Below are positions 20,470 to 21,296 of a stretch of 21,296 nt of DNA, in pieces. Source of the DNA: Clostridium sp. CAG:1193 (lineage in GTDB: Bacteria; Bacillota_I; Bacilli_A; RF39; UBA660). How positions within the stretch are numbered: position 1 is the first letter of the stretch; each line of letters begins with the position of its first letter. The notes beneath the pieces were generated by a model. That model did not search any database. It saw nothing but the letters and a program-made list of their open reading frames with translations, and was not told the DNA's origin. The translations under genes were made by a program, and so were the position numbers. The DNA is taken from assembly GCA_000436255.1 (NCBI GenBank), contig HF990796.1, positions 3,945 to 25,240 on the forward strand, read 5' to 3'.

Positions 20470-21296
20470 CTACCTCACTAACTTTCTTTTATACGAATTA
20501 TATTTTTTTACTAAGTAAAAGTATAGTTCTTTTAATATTGCTACTAAAGGTGTTGCAATAATCATACCTACTATACCAAAGAAATATCCAAATACAAGCA
20601 AACTTATAATTACTGTTACCGGATGAACTTTAATACTTTTACTCATTATTATTGGATGTATAATGTTACCTTCTATCGTTTGTATTAAAAGTATCATTAT
20701 AACAATAATTATACCAGTTGATATACCTTTTGTAAATGCTACTATAACTGGTATTACTGCACCTATATAAGGTCCTATAAAAGGTATAATATTAGTTATT
20801 CCACAAACAAAACCAAATAAAAGAGCACTTTTTAATCCAAATATATAAAATACAATCGTACTTAATATAAAAACAAGAAGTGAACTAAAAAGAGTTGCAC
20901 TTATATAATTTCTACATATTTCATTTATCCTTATAACTAATTCATGTGTATCTTTACTTAGTTTATTTAAACTATCTTCTATAAAAGATACATCAGTTAT
21001 TAACAAATAAAATCCTATTATAAGCCCAAGTAAAACATTCCAAATACTTTTTGCAACATTTACAAGTGTTATTGGAATATCTTTACCCATTTTAGTTCCA
21101 AGATTATTTAATACATTAAATATTTCATTTTTTATTATAGACAAATCTAATTTATTACTACTAAAAATATTATTTATAAAATCATAAATTTCATCAAGTA
21201 ATTTAGGTGCTAAATTTAAAAAATCATTAGATTCTCTTATAAATATAGGTATTATTGTTTTAAATAATAAATATAGTAAGAGAATCATTATTAAAT
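20470..21296 (-). CDS. AI-2E/PerM-family permease, 5' end outside the window
   Basis: At least 272 residues; the frame stays open to the window edge, and the family is usually 330-370 long, so the start lies beyond it. Membrane segments alternate with a large polar region near the visible N-terminus (about 15-75), and the C-terminal half holds the family hallmark N-I-I-P-F-I-G-P-Y-I-G-A, then G-N-I-I-H-P-I-I-M and V-H-P-V-T-V-I-I-S-L. The family includes exporters of small molecules and Na+/H+ antiporters; the substrate cannot be told here. Last codon is one base before the dNMP kinase-like gene, so they share a transcript. Confidence 0.85.
   Translation of the reverse strand, partial: LIMILLLYLLFKTIIPIFIRESNDFLNLAPKLLDEIYDFINNIFSSNKLDLSIIKNEIFNVLNNLGTKMGKDIPITLVNVAKSIWNVLLGLIIGFYLLITDVSFIEDSLNKLSKDTHELVIRINEICRNYISATLFSSLLVFILSTIVFYIFGLKSALLFGFVCGITNIIPFIGPYIGAVIPVIVAFTKGISTGIIIVIMILLIQTIEGNIIHPIIMSKSIKVHPVTVIISLLVFGYFFGIVGMIIATPLVAILKELYFYLVKKYNSYKRKLVR

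Noticed and set aside
1..21296. Mycoplasma-type genetic code (TGA as Trp), suggested by the low GC content
   Set aside because: All Trp residues in the conserved proteins are TGG, and several genes end at TGA in places that match family lengths and ATGA overlaps.
1..21296. CRISPR arrays, riboswitches, tRNA or rRNA genes
   Set aside because: No regularly spaced repeats, no structured leader longer than about 110 bases and no conserved RNA motif were seen on either strand.

Overview
The window is very AT-rich, reads in the standard code (every Trp is TGG and TGA is used as a stop), has strong GGAGG-type ribosome sites, and encodes UppP and an M23 peptidase. This points to a low-GC Gram-positive bacterium that has a cell wall, most likely a Bacilli/Mollicutes-related gut lineage. 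The organism is an inference, since no rRNA or other marker is present. No tRNA, rRNA, CRISPR array, transposase, integrase or relaxase is visible. There is no gene-free stretch longer than about 110 bases.

Layout. (1) Bases 1-1915, plus strand: uppP with a terminator, then a membrane-anchored beta-propeller protein of GH43/GH32 type. (2) Bases 1923-4217, minus strand: a small unit of rhodanese, a type IV prepilin carrying a jelly-roll-like domain, and rmuC, which meets region 1 at a shared bidirectional terminator. (3) Bases 4266-19316, minus strand: about 15 kb of co-directional machine genes. Transcription starts at the right end with a Tad (type IVc) pilus module: CpaB/RcpC-like SAF protein, CpaF/TadA ATPase, TadB, TadC, a small pilin-like protein, a TadE-like pseudopilin and a TadZ-like protein with a broken P-loop. 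It passes directly into a Gram-positive conjugation-type type IV secretion (T4SS) module: VirB2-like pilin, VirB6/TrbL-like channel protein, PrgI (VirB3-like), VirB4 split over two genes, an M23 wall hydrolase in the VirB1/PrgK role, and a VirD4/TraG coupling ATPase ending at a good terminator. (4) Bases 19397-21296, minus strand: an AI-2E/PerM-family permease cut by the window edge and two P-loop kinases, ending at a terminator just before the Tad promoter.

How it may work together. The gene order suggests one chromosomal apparatus in which a Tad-type motor (CpaF/TadB/TadC) and a conjugative-type channel (VirB4/PrgI/VirB6/VirB2 with VirD4) are made together. Consensus-like promoters lie before the SAF gene, the small Tad pilin-like gene, the VirB2-like gene and (weaker) virD4. 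A terminator directly after the VirB2-like gene would let pilin subunits be made in excess over channel parts. With no relaxase or integrase and with housekeeping-type genes on both sides, the locus looks more like a resident secretion, adhesion or DNA-handling machine than a mobile element. That reading is inference; the gene families are the firm part.
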